This document shows, piece after piece, positions 10,936 through 21,757 of a stretch of DNA of 64,000 nt. The notes beneath the pieces are model-generated. The model had not been told where the DNA came from. It ran no database searches and was given only the letters and a program-made list of their open reading frames with translations. The stretch lies in contig NC_133771.1 in NCBI RefSeq assembly GCF_003597395.2, positions 137,824,679 through 137,888,678 of the forward strand, read 5' to 3'. The stretch is from Chelonoidis abingdonii. Taxonomy: Eukaryota > Chordata > Testudines > Testudinidae. Every line of letters begins with the position of its first letter. The stretch's first letter is position 1. The position numbers and the translations under genes are program-made.

Positions 10936-12975
10936 TGAGAATCGAAAAAGAGCTCCAGCATGGACCGCATGGGAGGTACTGGATCTGATCGCTATATGGG
11001 GAGAGGATTCTGTGCTAACAGAACTACTTTCCAAAAGATGAAATGAAAAAATATTTCCAAGGGCTTATGGATGAGAAAGGCCACACCAGGACTCAGTGCA
11101 GTTGCAAAGTGAAAGTTAAGGAGCTCAGACGAGTCTACCAGAACACCAAAGAAGCAAACGAAGTCTGGGGCAGGGCCAAAACATGCCACTTCTACGCTGA
11201 GCTGCATTGCAATTCTAGGGGTCTGCCACCACTACCCACCCCTGGTCCCTGGATTCGAGGTGGGGTGGTAAACTCCCGTGCCTGAGGATTGCTGTGGACA
11301 GGAAGATGAGAGGAGGAAGAGAAGACGAGCTTGCAGAGAGACACCAGCACTCCGTTAGCCGCAACAGCAGGAGCTTTTTTCACCCAGACGAATCCTCTCC
11401 CAGCCCTCTCAACCCACTAGCCCAGACAGTGAAGCCATTAGAAGCGACCTCTGGTGAGTGCACCTTTGTAAATATAAACATGGTTTAAATAGCAAGCGTT
11501 TTGTTAATGATCTGATTTTGCCCTAAGGACTTGGGATGGCATCGTCGGCCAGTACAGTTATTGAAACAGTTTGTTACATGTTAAACTCTGGGGATGGAGT
11601 GGAAATTGTCCAGGACATCTCCATGAAGCTCTCCTGGAGGTACTCCAAAAGCCTTTGCAGAAGGTTTCTGCAAGGCATGATTATTGTTCCACCATCTCCC
11701 ATTGGTAGGACACTTTTGACGTCACCATTCGCATTGTAGCAAGTAAATAGGATTAATCATTGCAGACGACAAGCATAGCTGGTTAATAGGTCTCAGAATT
11801 GCATATGCATTCAAAAACATCGTTTCTTATCGCTTCTATCGTCTCTTCTTTTGTAACCTGGTTGAAATTCAGGAATTTAATTAAGGGGACAGAGATGGCC
11901 ATTCCTACTGGGCTGTTTGCCTGTTGCTTAAAAAAATCCTTCCTTGCACGTAGCCAAGCAGGGGGAGGGGGAAGGGGGGATAGCGCTGAGCTTTTTCGCG
12001 TTTGGCTAGCAGGATCTTCCCTGCTACCAGCCACGCAGGGTGGGGGGGGGGGGGGATGTTGATTAGCAGTGATCTTCATGATACCAGCCATGTGGTGGGG
12101 AGGGGTAAAGCGATCATCCCAGAATTGGATGGGGGGTGGCTTCTGCTGCTGCATGTTAACAGGAAAGAAGCATCACTGAACGGGATTTGCTTGGTATTTG
12201 GGAAAGGAGGGCACTGTGTATATGAAGGCTGCAGAAGCCGAAAGACAATGGCTTACCATGGCCGCATGCAAGCTGAATTCTGATGCCCAGACCTGCGTCT
12301 GTGAGATCTGTAACACCAGAGCCGCAGGCACTCAATATTAAGATGCAAAAATGCGACCTTGTAGTGAAATCACATGTGCTATGTAAGGTGAATAGTGTTG
12401 TTCACTGTGAAAGAGTATAACCATTGTTCTGTAAAATGTATCTTTTTAAATACTTCTCTCCCTTTTTTCCCTCCCTCATGCAGCTGCAAATTTTTCAAGT
12501 CTCCCTACTCCATCCCGAAGGCTATCTCAGATAAGGGGAGGAAAAAAAGACGACGCGAGACGAAATGTTCTCGGAAATCATGGAAGTGACCCGCAATGAA
12601 AGAGCTCATCTGAATGAGTGGAAGGACGTGGTATCAAATTACAGGAAAGATGCCAGTGAACGTGAGGACAGGAGGGACCTGTGAGATGAGAGGTCGAGAT
12701 GAAGATCAGAAGCAGTGAGGTGTAGGCAGGAAGATCAGCGGTGGCGGGATGCAACGCTGGGGCTGCTGCGTGATCAAACTGATATCCTCCGACGTCTGGT
12801 GGAGCTTCAGGAAGAGCAGCGGGGTCACAGAGTGCCGCTGCAGCCCCTGTGTAACCACCCTCACCACTCACCATGTTCCATATCTTCCTCACCCAGACGT
12901 GTAAGAACGCGTGGGGGGAAGGCTTCGTGCACCCGCCCACTCCACCCCCGTGGACAGCCCAACCAAAAGGCTGTC
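10936..12975 (+). pseudogene. Myb/SANT-like adaptor gene of Harbinger-1 (two exons, broken)
   Basis: The first exon (about 10936-11453) begins with the frame of gaatcgaaaaagagctccag, giving RAPAWTAWEVLDLIAIWGED, the first helix of the Myb/SANT-like domain seen in Harbinger adaptor proteins. It continues, after frame changes, with KVKVKELRRVYQNTKEANE (about 11110-11160) and an acidic/polar linker. It ends at CTG|gtgagtg (GT at 11454). The second exon starts after atgcag at 12484 and ends with DQTDILRRLVELQEEQRGHR and a proline-rich tail ending near 12975. In this superfamily the Myb-like protein helps the transposase enter the nucleus and bind the ends. At least two frameshifts and one in-frame stop (near 11042) break it. 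The exon-intron structure is inferred from splice motifs and a similar layout in the second copy. Confidence 0.7.
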
Positions 12976-13220
12976 ATTACATTGAAATGTTTTAGTGGCC
13001 TTTTCCTTCCCCTCCTATCCTCCTCCCAAACCACACCCGGGATACCTTGTCAGTTCTCTCCCTCTTTTTATAATGACTTTTTAATAAAGAATACATGATT
13101 TTTAAACGATAGTGACTTTATTTCCTTAAGCAAGCTGTAATCGAAGGGGGAGGGTGGGTTGCTTACAGGGAATGAGTCAATCAAGGGGGGGGGTTCATCA
13201 AGGGGAAACAAACACAACAG

Positions 13221-14129
13221 TCACACCGTACCCTGGCCCGTGATGAAACTCGTTTTCAAAGCTTCTCTGATGCGCACCGCTTCCTGGTGTGCTCTTCTAA
13301 TCGCCCTGGTGTCTGGCTGCGCGTAATCAGCGGCCAGGTGATTTGCCTCAGCCTCCCACCCCGCCATAAAGGTCTCCCCCTTACTCTCACAGAGATTGTG
13401 GAGCACACAGCAAGCAGCAATAACAAAGGGGACATTGGTTTGGCTGAGGTCTGAGCGAGTCAGTAATGCACCGCCAGCGCGCCTTTAAACGGCCAAATGC
13501 ACATTCTACCACCATTCTGCACTTGCTCAGCCTGTAGTTGAACAGCTCCTGACTACTGTCCAGGCTGCCTGTGTATGGCTTCATGAGCCATGGCATCAAG
13601 GGGTAGGCTGGGTCCCCCAGGATAACTACAGGCATTTTCAACATCCCCAACTGTTATTTTCTGGTCTGGGAAGTAATTCCCTTGCTGCAGCCGTTTAAAC
13701 AGAGTAGTGTTCCTGAAGACGCGAGCGTCATGAACCCTTCCTGGCCATCCCACGTGGATGTTGGTGAAACGTCCCTTGTGATCCACCAGTGCTTGCAGCA
13801 CCATTGAAAAGTACCCCTTGCGGTTTATGTACTGGGTGCCCTGGTGCTCCGGTGCCAAGATAGGGATATGGGTTCCATCTATCGCCCCCCACCCCCCAGT
13901 TAGGGAATCCCATTGCAGCAAAGCCATCCACTATGACCTGCACATTTCCCAGAGTCACAACCTTTCGTAGCAGCAGCTTAATGATTGCTTTGGCTACTTG
14001 CATCACAGCAGCCCCCACAGTAGATTTTCCCACTCCAAATTGATTCCCGACTGACCGGTAGCTGTCTGGCGTTGCAAGCTTCCAGAGGGCTATTGCCACT
14101 CGCTTCTCAACTGTGAGGGCTGCTCTCAT
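13221..14129 (-). pseudogene. PIF/Harbinger DDE transposase of Harbinger-1, three frameshifts
   Basis: Four overlapping minus-strand frames form one HARBI1-like protein. The first (14129 to about 13895) has a helix-turn-helix (SYRSVGNQFGVGKSTV). The second (about 13927-13640) holds AIDGTHIPI and GRVHDARVF. The third (13650-13390) holds LGDPAYP and [13 protein letters not shown]. The fourth (13406-13221) is the C-terminal end. The acidic residues of the DDE triad and the usual surrounding motifs can all be seen, so decay is by small indels rather than loss of catalytic residues. Breaks lie near a C-rich run at 13887-13896, near 13640 and near 13400. The product would cut and paste the element using the TIRs at 10536 and 14890. 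Confidence 0.85.
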
Positions 14130-14890
14130 CTTGGTATTATGGCGTTTTCAGGGCAGGGGAAAGCAAGTCACAAAGTTCCATGAAAGTGCCCTTACGCATG
14201 CGAAAGTTTCGCAGCCACTGCGAATCGTCCCACACCTGCAAAACTATGCGGTCCCACCAGTCTGTGCTTGTTTCCTGGGGCCCAAAATCGGCATTCAATG
14301 GCTAGAACCTGCCCCATTACCAGCAGGATCTCCAAAGCGCAGGGGCCGCGGTTTGAGAGAATTCTGTGTCCATGTCCTCATCATTCTCTCGTCGCCGCGC
14401 TGCCGTAGCCGCCTCCTCCTCCTCGCCTGGCTTTGCAGGTCCCGGTTCAGCATAGACTGCACGAGAATGCGCGAGGTGTTTACAACGTCCACGATTGCGT
14501 GTATTGATCTGAGCAGGGTCCATGCTTGCTGTGCTATGGCGTTTGCACAGTTCACCCAGGAAAAAAGGCGCGAAACGGTTGTCTGCTGCTTTCACGGAGG
14601 GAGGGGTGAGGCTGTACCCAGAACCACCTGCGACAATGATTTTTGCCCCATCAGGCACTGGGATCTCAACCCAGAATTCCAAGGGGCGGGGAGACTGCGG
14701 GAACTATGGGATAGCTACAGGATAGCTACCCACAGTGCAACGCTCCAGAAATCGACGCTAGCCTCGGACCATGGATGCACACCTCCGAATTAATGTGTCT
14801 AGTGTGGCCACGTGCACTTCACTTTATACAATCTGTTTTACAAAACCAGTTTATGTAAAATCGGAATAATCCCATAATGTAGATGTACCC

Positions 14891-15040
14891 GGAGATTCCA
14901 CAACCTCTCTAGGCAGTTTATTCCAGTGTTTAACCACCCTGACAGTTAGGAGCTTTTTCCTAAGGTCCAACATAAACCTCCCTTGCTGCAGTTTAAACCC
15001 ATTGCTTCTTGTTCTATCCTTAGAGGCTATATATGTTTTT
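14891..15040 (-). mobile_element. CR1 LINE 3' fragment, right part
   Basis: Continues the CR1 from 10535: ggagattccacaacctctct, then cagtgtttaaccaccctgac and aacctcccttgctgcagttt. The first three bases duplicate the GGA at 10533-10535. The CR1 fades out near 15040. Confidence 0.82.
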
Positions 15041-15508
15041 CCAAAGATGAGTTCAGTCTCCAGTAGTGCCAATATGGCACTTTTCACAAGTATTACATTT
15101 ACTTCAAATTATTTACTTATTTTAAACAAAAGCAGGAGAGAGGTTAAAAAGCTCACATAATCCTAAATTGGTCAACAAGGCAAATCTTATTTTTGGTAGG
15201 TTACTCAAATGAACTCAACATATTTGTATGGATCAAAAGTATTTTAAAAAAGTATTTTTTAATTTGGTCTGGGATATCTGAACATCTACTTAAACTGGAT
15301 GAAACAAGGGGTATGTAGATTGAAGGAAAAGGTACATGTTCTTTCAAGGGGATAGTCTTTCAAGTGGATAGTTGTTAGAGAGAAATCATATGTAGTATAT
15401 ATTTCTCTGCTCAGAGACTTTGGGATATCTATAGAAACTAAACACTTACTATCAACAAGAATTTCCATAATTGCACATTCAAGTTGTGAATAAAGGCAAG
15501 CACCTTCC
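15041..15508. other. Intron with a decayed partial copy of a SIPA1L2 exon boundary
   Basis: Within this stretch, 15323-15425 repeats material found at 5950-6053: ggtacatgttctttcaag, tggatag, ttagagagaaatca and cagagactttggg appear in the same order in both places. The copy at 6012 includes the end of a coding exon and its donor. Here the donor and most exon sequence are lost, and an extra ctttcaag repeat is present. The rest of the stretch is plain intron. Confidence 0.7.
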
Positions 15509-15851
15509 CAGGGCCGGGCTTGCATTTAGGCAGCTTAGGTAATCGCCTAGGGCGTCAGCATTATTAGGGGGTGGCATTTTGCCGAAGGGGGGCAGCAGGC
15601 AGCTCTGGTGGAGCTGCCGCAGTGATGCCTGCGGAGGGTCCGCGGCTCCGGTGGAGCTGCCGCAGTCGTGCGGGCAGGCGGCTGCTCGGGCGGCTGCGGT
15701 CTACCTCCCACAGGCACGACTGTGGCAGCTTCACCGGAGCTGCAGGGGCAACCGACTGTCCGCAGGCAGGACTGCGGAGCCGGGGGACCAGCGCGCGAGG
15801 CGGCGAAATGGCTGTGCGCCTAGGGCGCTCAAACCCCTAGCGCCGGTCCTG
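15509..15851. mobile_element. hAT-like MITE, GC-rich, 8-bp flanking repeat
   Basis: Ends cagggccggg and, inverted, cgccggtcctg. The flanks are caccttcc (15501-15508) and cactttcc (15852-15859), 7 of 8 alike. The interior is GC-rich with repeated gtggagctgccgcag words. ORFs of 89-94 codons on the plus strand come from this composition and are not proteins. Confidence 0.75.
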
Positions 15852-17836
15852 CACTTTCCTTAAGGTTCTCCTATCCTTGGTTTCTGATGCAAATCGAGAA
15901 AGGTACTCCTTTAGTTACTAGGTTTCTACCATATAACATAAGTAAACACAATGCTTTGTGCTTCAGCTAAAACCATCCTGTCAAAGTAATTGAAACATTC
16001 ATCTTACAGTTTATAGAAAATATCAGTACATGATGTAATATAGCAAAAACTCTGCAGACTGAATAAAGGAAGACTTAACTCCTCCAAATATACAACTTTA
16101 TTGAAAGATTTGCTTATTCATCCATATTATATTTACCTTGTCCTTGTGGATTCATGGGACAAGAAACCTGTAATCAAAACCTAGTAACCCCTTTAACGTT
16201 CAAAACAAACAAAAAAACATCTGATTGAAACAACAATACATGGACATAACATTTGTCTGGTAAATACTTTTAAGTTATACACAGGGAGTTAGGGCTTTTT
16301 CATTTTTCAATATTCTGATGGCACATACTGTTTGGGATGCCCTCTCCTGCAGAGCCATAAACAAGTTTCACCTATACTATTCAGTTAACTTCACTTGGAC
16401 AGTTAAATATATTAAAAATTAGCGGTGGGTAGTTTACAGAGGTTTGTTCATATGTCTAGGACAAAAAAAAAGTGAGAAACTGTCAATCTTCGAACCACAA
16501 TCTTGAAACTCATTAACATCTGAGAGGTCTTCTTGATAACTTGCCATTGAAAGGGGTTCTCTCCTCCATTTTTGAAAATGTTAGCAAACATCTTTCAAAA
16601 CACGTGATTCTCCACCACCAAACCTACAGAGACCAAGTGTGTCAAAAGATAGGAGACTAACTTTAGGCTCTAAAGTACATTTAGCCACTTAAATAAACAG
16701 ACTGATTTTCTAAGTGTACAGTGCACACAAACTTCCATCACCTTCTAAAAAAGTGGCTGGGTGCTTAGTACTTCTGAGTATCAGTCCACTTATTTAAATA
16801 ATTGATTATGGACTTATGAAACTAAATTTAAATGATCACTTTTGAAAAACTCTTGGCTAAAAGATCACTTCTCAGCACAGCAAACAAAAACACAACCAAT
16901 GCAGAATTTCTAGGCCAACTCATTTTGAAGATGTGGACAGAAAAAAAACAGTTGGGAAAAACATGGGTCAGTAATAAGGCAAGCAGTTGTAGGAGTTGCT
17001 TCTGGTGAGAAAGGAAACTTTAGTGAGTCCCAACTCCAGAGCAAGGAAAAGGTGCCAACATTTTTTAGCCCGGTCTGGTATTGCCACCTATCATTGTGTC
17101 AGAAAGGAGAAGCCCAATCAGTTCTTTGTATGTACTAACTTTCCCATAAAACTAATTTTAATGATTCCCCAAAGCTTTAGACTTGGGAAATAATCAGACA
17201 GTACCGCATGGCTATGTAAAGACATGAGCCTCAAACCAAAACCCCAGATCAGAACTACAGGCTTTGGAAAAGTTGAGAACTAGATCCAAACTTGGCAGTT
17301 CCAGCTCATCTCTTGTCCAAAGTGGGAGACATTCAGAAACAAACTTCAAAATTCAGCTAAAAATATTAGTTTACAATGAATCAAAGATGGTAAGTACGAT
17401 GCTTGCAAGGAAGAGAACTCAACAAGTAAGGAGGTGCATCTAGAAAATGAAAGCATGGTGAAGACAGTGGTCTTTCATTTTTGGGAAGGGGATTTTTAAT
17501 GCAAGATACAATTTTTTAAAAATTTTCCAATGTTCCAGACTGAAGAGGAAAAAGCAAACAAAACAAAGTTACTCTCTGTGGTACTCTGTACCTCAAAGCC
17601 GCAACCTGGAACCCCCATATTCACCACTGACATAATTATGATATTTTTGTACAAAGCATGCCTTATGAGGTTTCATTTTAAAAGTCTTGACCTGTTGAAC
17701 ATTAATATCCTTTTGGATTGCATGCTTTATCATTGTATGTAAAGTTATGAAGTTTTATTACATGTGTATTACTGATATATGTAGTGAGGTTGGGAACAAC
17801 CACAACCAGCCTTTCAGGTATAACAACAGAGTAGCC
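15852..17836. other. SIPA1L2 intron, no distinct feature
   Basis: About 2 kb of AT-rich intron. Small ORFs at 16996 and 17530 lack protein-like features. No repeats with clear ends. The last eight bases (17829-17836) are the left copy of the duplication around the next hAT element. Confidence 0.55.
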
Positions 17837-18257
17837 CGGGGTGGCCAACCTTTGGCTCCAGAGCCACATGCGGCTCTTCAGAAGTTAACATGCAGTTCCT
17901 TGTATAGGCACCAACTCCAGGGCTGAAGTCACAGGCATCAACTTTCCAATGGGTCCGGGGGTGCTCATGGCTCAACCTCAGGCTCTGACACAGGCCTTGC
18001 CCCCACTCCACCCCTTCCTGCCCCCTCCCCTGAGCCTGCAGTGCCCTCACTCCTCCTCCTGCCCCCAAGCCTCCTGCATGCCACGAAACAGCTGATCAGG
18101 GGGTGCAGGGTGGGAAGGATGGGGCAGGGCTGCCAGTGAATGTGAGGCGCTGGCAGTGGGTGATCTGATGGGGGGCTGCTGACGTATTACTGCGGTTCTT
18201 TGACAATGTACATTGATAAACTCTGGCTTCTTCGTAAGCTCAGGTTGGCCATTCCTG
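17837..18257. mobile_element. hAT-like MITE with exact 8-bp duplication GAGTAGCC
   Basis: The left end cggggtggccaacct and the right end ggttggccattcctg form inverted repeats. GAGTAGCC is duplicated exactly at 17829-17836 and 18258-18265. The interior is partly C-rich. No transposase. Both the ends and the exact duplication support a hAT insertion. Confidence 0.88.
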
Positions 18258-18289
18258 GAGTAGCCAGACAGCATTATTGGTTCATCAAC

Positions 18290-18561
18290 ACCCATCAAGG
18301 AACAAATCCACTATCCCATGAACTGTATACAATGGAGACTTCTCAGAGATAGCATGTATACAATGGAGACTGCTTGACCCACGTCATAGCAAAAGATCTT
18401 TCCAGCAAACTGGAAGAAACTATAAAAGAGGGGAAGTGATATCATGACTTGGCCACAGTCCCCACACAACTCAACACCTGGAAACACATCTGGAGGATAA
18501 AGACTTTGAACTGGGGAGGGTGGGCCCAAGCTGGAAAGGAGTCCCACTCTGGGTACTGAGG
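18290..18561 (+). repeat. LTR-like repeat, left part (split by DIRS-A)
   Basis: The sequence before DIRS-A carries a TATA-like tataaaag at 18421-18428. The sequence after DIRS-A (from 24906) carries an aataaa near 25060. Closing the 6.3-kb DIRS gap leaves these about 300 bases apart, the layout of an LTR. Start undefined, no internal genes; class unproven. Confidence 0.4.
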
Positions 18562-18833
18562 AAAAGACGGTTACTCACCTTTGTAACTGTTGTTCTTCGA
18601 GATGTGTTGCTCATATCCATTCCAGTTAGGTGTGCACGTGCCACGTGCACGTTCGTTGGAATATTTTTACTCTAGCAACACTCGGTGTGCCAGCAGGGCA
18701 CCCCCTGGAGTGGCGCCGCTATGGTGCCGGATATATACCCCTGCCGACCCAACCGCTCCTCAGTTCCTTCTTGCCGGTCACTCCGACAGTAGGGAAGGAG
18801 GATGGGTTTGGAATGAATATGAGCTTCACGTCT

Positions 18834-18910
18834 CAAAGAACAACAGTTACAAAGGTGAGTAACCGTCTTTTCTTCTTTGAGTGCTTGCTCATATCCATTC
18901 CAGTTAGCTG
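18834..18910. repeat. Internal complementary region of DIRS-A
   Basis: The first half (ctcaaagaacaacagttaca through gtaaccgtctttt) is the reverse complement of the left terminus 18562-18600. The second half (cttctttgagtg...cattccagttag) is the reverse complement of the right terminus at about 24865-24903. Their adjacency mimics a joined circle and supports intact replication signals. The same layout recurs in DIRS-B near 27053 and DIRS-C near 49755. Confidence 0.9.
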
Positions 18911-18921
18911 ATTCCCAAGCC

Positions 18922-20217
18922 TTACCTAGGCGGTGGGTCGGAGCGAGACGTTGCAGAATGTAAGACCTCTGAGCCAAAGGCGGCATCGTCTCTGGACTGC
19001 TGGACCAATGCATAGTGTGATACCAAGGTGTGGATGGAAGACCAGGTAGCTGCGCAACATATTTCCTGGATGGGAACATGGGCCAGGAAAGCAGCAGATG
19101 AGGCTTGAGCCCGAGTAGAGTGGGCGGTGAGATGGCCAATCGGAATGTGGGCCAAGTCGTAGCATGTCCGGATACAAGATGTCACCCAAGATGAGATCCA
19201 TTGGGGGGAGATTGACATGCCCTTCATGCGCTCTGCGACCGCTACAAATAGCTGAGGTGAACCTCTGAAAGGTTTGGTCCTCTGAATGTAAAAGGCAAGA
19301 GCCCGGCGGACATCCAGGGTTTGCAGCTGTTGTTCCCGGCGTGATGAGTGCGGCTTCGGGAAAAAGACTGGTAGAAAGATGTCTTGATTAATGTGGAAGG
19401 TAGAGACCACCTTACGGAGGAATGCCGGGTGCGGTCGCAGCTGTACCTTGTCCTTGTGGAATACCGTATATGGGGGATCCACAATCAAAGCTCGAAGCTG
19501 CGAGACTCGCCTAGCCGAGGTGATAGAGATGAGGAAGGCTGTCTTCCAGGACAGGTACAGCAGCGAGCATGTGGCTAAAGGCTCAAAGGGGGGACCCAAG
19601 AGCCTAGCTAATACGAGGTTTAGATCCCAGGTAGGGGTTGGGTACTTGACCTGAGGGTAGAGCCGCTCCAAGTCTTTGAGGAATCTGGAAACTATGGGGT
19701 GAGAAAAGATTGAACTGCCAGTTTCCCCAGGATAGAAGGTGGAAATAGCTGCAAGATGCACCCTTATAGAAGAGATCGCCAGGCCCTGCTCCTTGAGGGA
19801 CCATAAATAGTCCAAGATAATGGGGACCGATACACCTTCTGGGATAAAGTCATGCTGGAGGCACCAGTGGGAGAAGCGTTTCCACTTGGCGAGATAGCCT
19901 TCCACGCGGACGACATTTCTGCTTCCCAGCAGCACCTGTTGCACTGAGGTGGAACAACGCAACTCAGATTGGCTCAACCAGACAGCAGCCATGCTGTCAG
20001 ATAACGGGACTGCAGGTCCAGATGGTGCAGCCTGCCAAAGTCTTGCGTTATGAGGTCCAGGCAAAGTGGCAGGGGGATCGGGTCTGTCAGGGAGAGGTCG
20101 AGCAGCAGGGTGTACCAGTGCTGTCTCGGCCATGCCGGAGCGATCAGTATTAGTTGGGCTCTGTCCCTGCAAGCTTGAGTAGAACTCTCTGGATGAGAGG
20201 AAAAGGTGGGAAGGCAT
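18922..20217 (-). CDS. DIRS-A tyrosine recombinase, uninterrupted 431 codons
   Basis: This is the recombinase that in DIRS elements replaces the integrase and inserts a circular DNA intermediate. The frame opens at ATG 20217 and runs to a stop at 18922. An N-terminal SAM-like/core-binding part (about 90-190) contains RVEGYLAKWKRFSHWCLQ and the SSIRVHLAAISTF segment. The catalytic domain shows Arg236 (SARRVSQ), His366 and Arg369 (HSTRAQ) and the nucleophile candidate Tyr402 (SHYAL), so the R-H-R-Y set is complete. Its stop lies next to the internal complementary region. Of the DIRS-A genes this alone is undamaged. It lies in a SIPA1L2 intron, in the same orientation. Activity is unlikely because gag and RT are broken, though it could act in trans. 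Confidence 0.9.
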   Translation of the reverse strand: MPSHLFLSSREFYSSLQGQSPTNTDRSGMAETALVHPAARPLPDRPDPPATLPGPHNARLWQAAPSGPAVPLSDSMAAVWLSQSELRCSTSVQQVLLGSRNVVRVEGYLAKWKRFSHWCLQHDFIPEGVSVPIILDYLWSLKEQGLAISSIRVHLAAISTFYPGETGSSIFSHPIVSRFLKDLERLYPQVKYPTPTWDLNLVLARLLGPPFEPLATCSLLYLSWKTAFLISITSARRVSQLRALIVDPPYTVFHKDKVQLRPHPAFLRKVVSTFHINQDIFLPVFFPKPHSSRREQQLQTLDVRRALAFYIQRTKPFRGSPQLFVAVAERMKGMSISPQWISSWVTSCIRTCYDLAHIPIGHLTAHSTRAQASSAAFLAHVPIQEICCAATWSSIHTLVSHYALVQQSRDDAAFGSEVLHSATSRSDPPPR

Positions 20218-20429
20218 AAAATAGGTGACCTTTCCACAGAATTAGGAACACGGCCGAGAGGGAGCCCAGGGAGTGACCTTGTAGGGAGCAGACCACCAGG
20301 CATTTCCTGTTCTGTCTGGAGGCAAAGAGGTCTATGTGGGGAGAGCCCCACTTCCGGAATACAGAATGGAGAATGTCCGGACGGATGGACCACTTGTGAG
20401 ACAGGAAGGATCTGCTCAGTTGATCTGCG

Positions 20430-21457
20430 AGAGTGTTCGGACTCCTGGGAGAAAGGAGGCCACCAGGTCTATTGAGTGGGCTATGCAGAAGTCCCATAGT
20501 TGAATCGCCTCTTGACAAAGGGGGGAGGACCGTGTCCCTCCCTGTTTGTTTATGTAATACATGGCCGTTGCGTTGTCTGTGAACACTGCAACACAACGGC
20601 CCTGTAGATGATGCTGGAACACTTGGCACGCCAGTCGCATCACTTTCAGTTCTCGGACATTTATCTATAACGCCAACTCCCGAGACGACCAAAGGCCTTG
20701 AGTGCGAATGTGCCCTAGGTGAGCACCCCAGCCGAGAGATGACGCATCCGTTGTTAGGGACACGGAAGGCTGCGGTGGATGGAATGGCAGACCTGCACAC
20801 ACCAGGGACAGCATCCGCCACCAGTTGAGGGAGCCTAGAATGCTCGGCGGAATTGTGACTATAATGTCTATGGCATCTCTGCCCAGACGATAGGCTGAGG
20901 CGAGCCAAGTTTGAAGAGGACGCATGCGCAGTCTGGCATGTTTTGTGACGAATGTGCATGCAGCCATGTGACCGAGGAGGCCAAGGCAAGTGCGAGCAGA
21001 GGTTGTTGGGAAGCTTTGAAGTTTTTGTACAAGGGAGACTATAGCCTGAAAACGAGGTAGAGGCAAACTGGCCGTTGCAAGATTGGGAGTGGCTCCAATG
21101 AATTCTATCCTCTGCGTAGGCACCAGAGTGGACTTTTCCAGATTGATTATCAGGTCTAGACGCGTGAATACGTCCTTGATGATGCTGACATGACTGGTGA
21201 CTTGTGCCTCTGAGGTCCCTCGAATAAGCCAGTTGTCGAGGTATGGGAAGACATGTATTTGACGACGACGGAGGGAAGCGGCGACTACCGCCATACACTT
21301 CGTGAATACCCGAGGGGCTGATGAGAGGCCAAAGGGGAGGATCGTAAACGGATAATGTTGATGATTCACCACAAAGCGTAGATACCGTCTGTGCAGGGGG
21401 TAAATTGCAATGTGGAAATATGCGTCCTTCATGTCGAGAGTGGTAGAGTCTATGAAT
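20430..21457 (-). pseudogene. DIRS-A reverse transcriptase palm/thumb and RNase H
   Basis: The minus-strand frame from about 21457 starts DSTTLDMKDAYFHIAIYP, RT motif A of DIRS elements (catalytic Asp in DAYF). It continues with PFGLSSAPRVFTK, then motif C written YLDN (codons at 21232-21246) where family members usually have YLDD. RNase H follows: DASSLGWGAH near 20740, and after a stop at about 20664 a second frame has VAVFTDNATAMYYINKQGG. So the RT core is truncated upstream by the rearrangement at 21457, carries an Asp-to-Asn change at a catalytic position, and is interrupted in RNase H. Substrate in life: the DIRS RNA. The copy is judged inactive. Confidence 0.85.
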
Positions 21458-21757
21458 CTTCAGTTTCTTTCACCCCCTCCCTCCCAATCCCCCCCTCGTC
21501 CCTCTTCAGGGATGCCTCTAACGAGCAATTCCTCCTGCAGGAAGTTCGGAGGCACCTTACAATGGAAGCTGTAGAGAAGGTACTGGAGGAATTAAGGGGC
21601 AAGGGGTTTTACTCCCGATATTTCCTAATCCTTAAGGCGAAAGGGGGCCTCCGGCCTATCCTAGACCTGCAATGACTGAACAAATTCATGAAAAAGTTCA
21701 AGTTCCGCATGGTATCCCTGGGAAGCATCATTCCTTCCCTGGATCCCAGAGATTGGT
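21458..21757 (+). pseudogene. Inverted N-terminal part of the DIRS-A reverse transcriptase
   Basis: On the plus strand, opposite to the rest of DIRS-A, a frame reads LFRDASNEQFLLQEVRRHL, then GKGFYSRYFLILKAKGGLRP, a stop within LDLQ*LNKF, and ends SLGSIIPSLDPRDWY at 21757. This is the finger part of the DIRS RT, which should directly precede DMKDAYFHI. Its C-terminal end (DWY) faces the CR1 at 21758, and its N-terminal end abuts 21457, where the minus-strand RT begins. A block of about 300 bases has therefore been flipped in place. Confidence 0.85.

Larger units (their letters stand above)
10536..14890. mobile_element. Harbinger-1: autonomous-length PIF/Harbinger transposon, inactive
   Basis: A 4355-bp element starting ggcctggtcaacactacgcg and ending, inverted, ...aatgtagatgtaccc. 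It is inserted in a CR1 with the 3-bp duplication GGA at 10533-10535 and 14891-14893. It carries the two-gene layout of the superfamily: a Myb/SANT-like gene on the plus strand in two exons, and a DDE transposase on the minus strand (13221-14129). Both are broken, so the copy is probably dead. It is nearly identical in length to Harbinger-2 at 59067-63422. GGA is not the TWA motif usually preferred by Harbinger transposases. Homopolymer runs (for example the G run at about 12042-12054) disrupt reading frames. Confidence 0.92.

Noticed and set aside
14113..14793. 226-codon plus-strand ORF
   Set aside because: It lies antisense to the Harbinger-1 transposase start and its non-coding end. The composition is not protein-like, and the equivalent region in Harbinger-2 is broken.
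18590..18910. Possible CRISPR-like or tandem repeat (catatccattccagttag repeated)
   Set aside because: The copies are explained by the DIRS terminal repeat and its internal complementary region.
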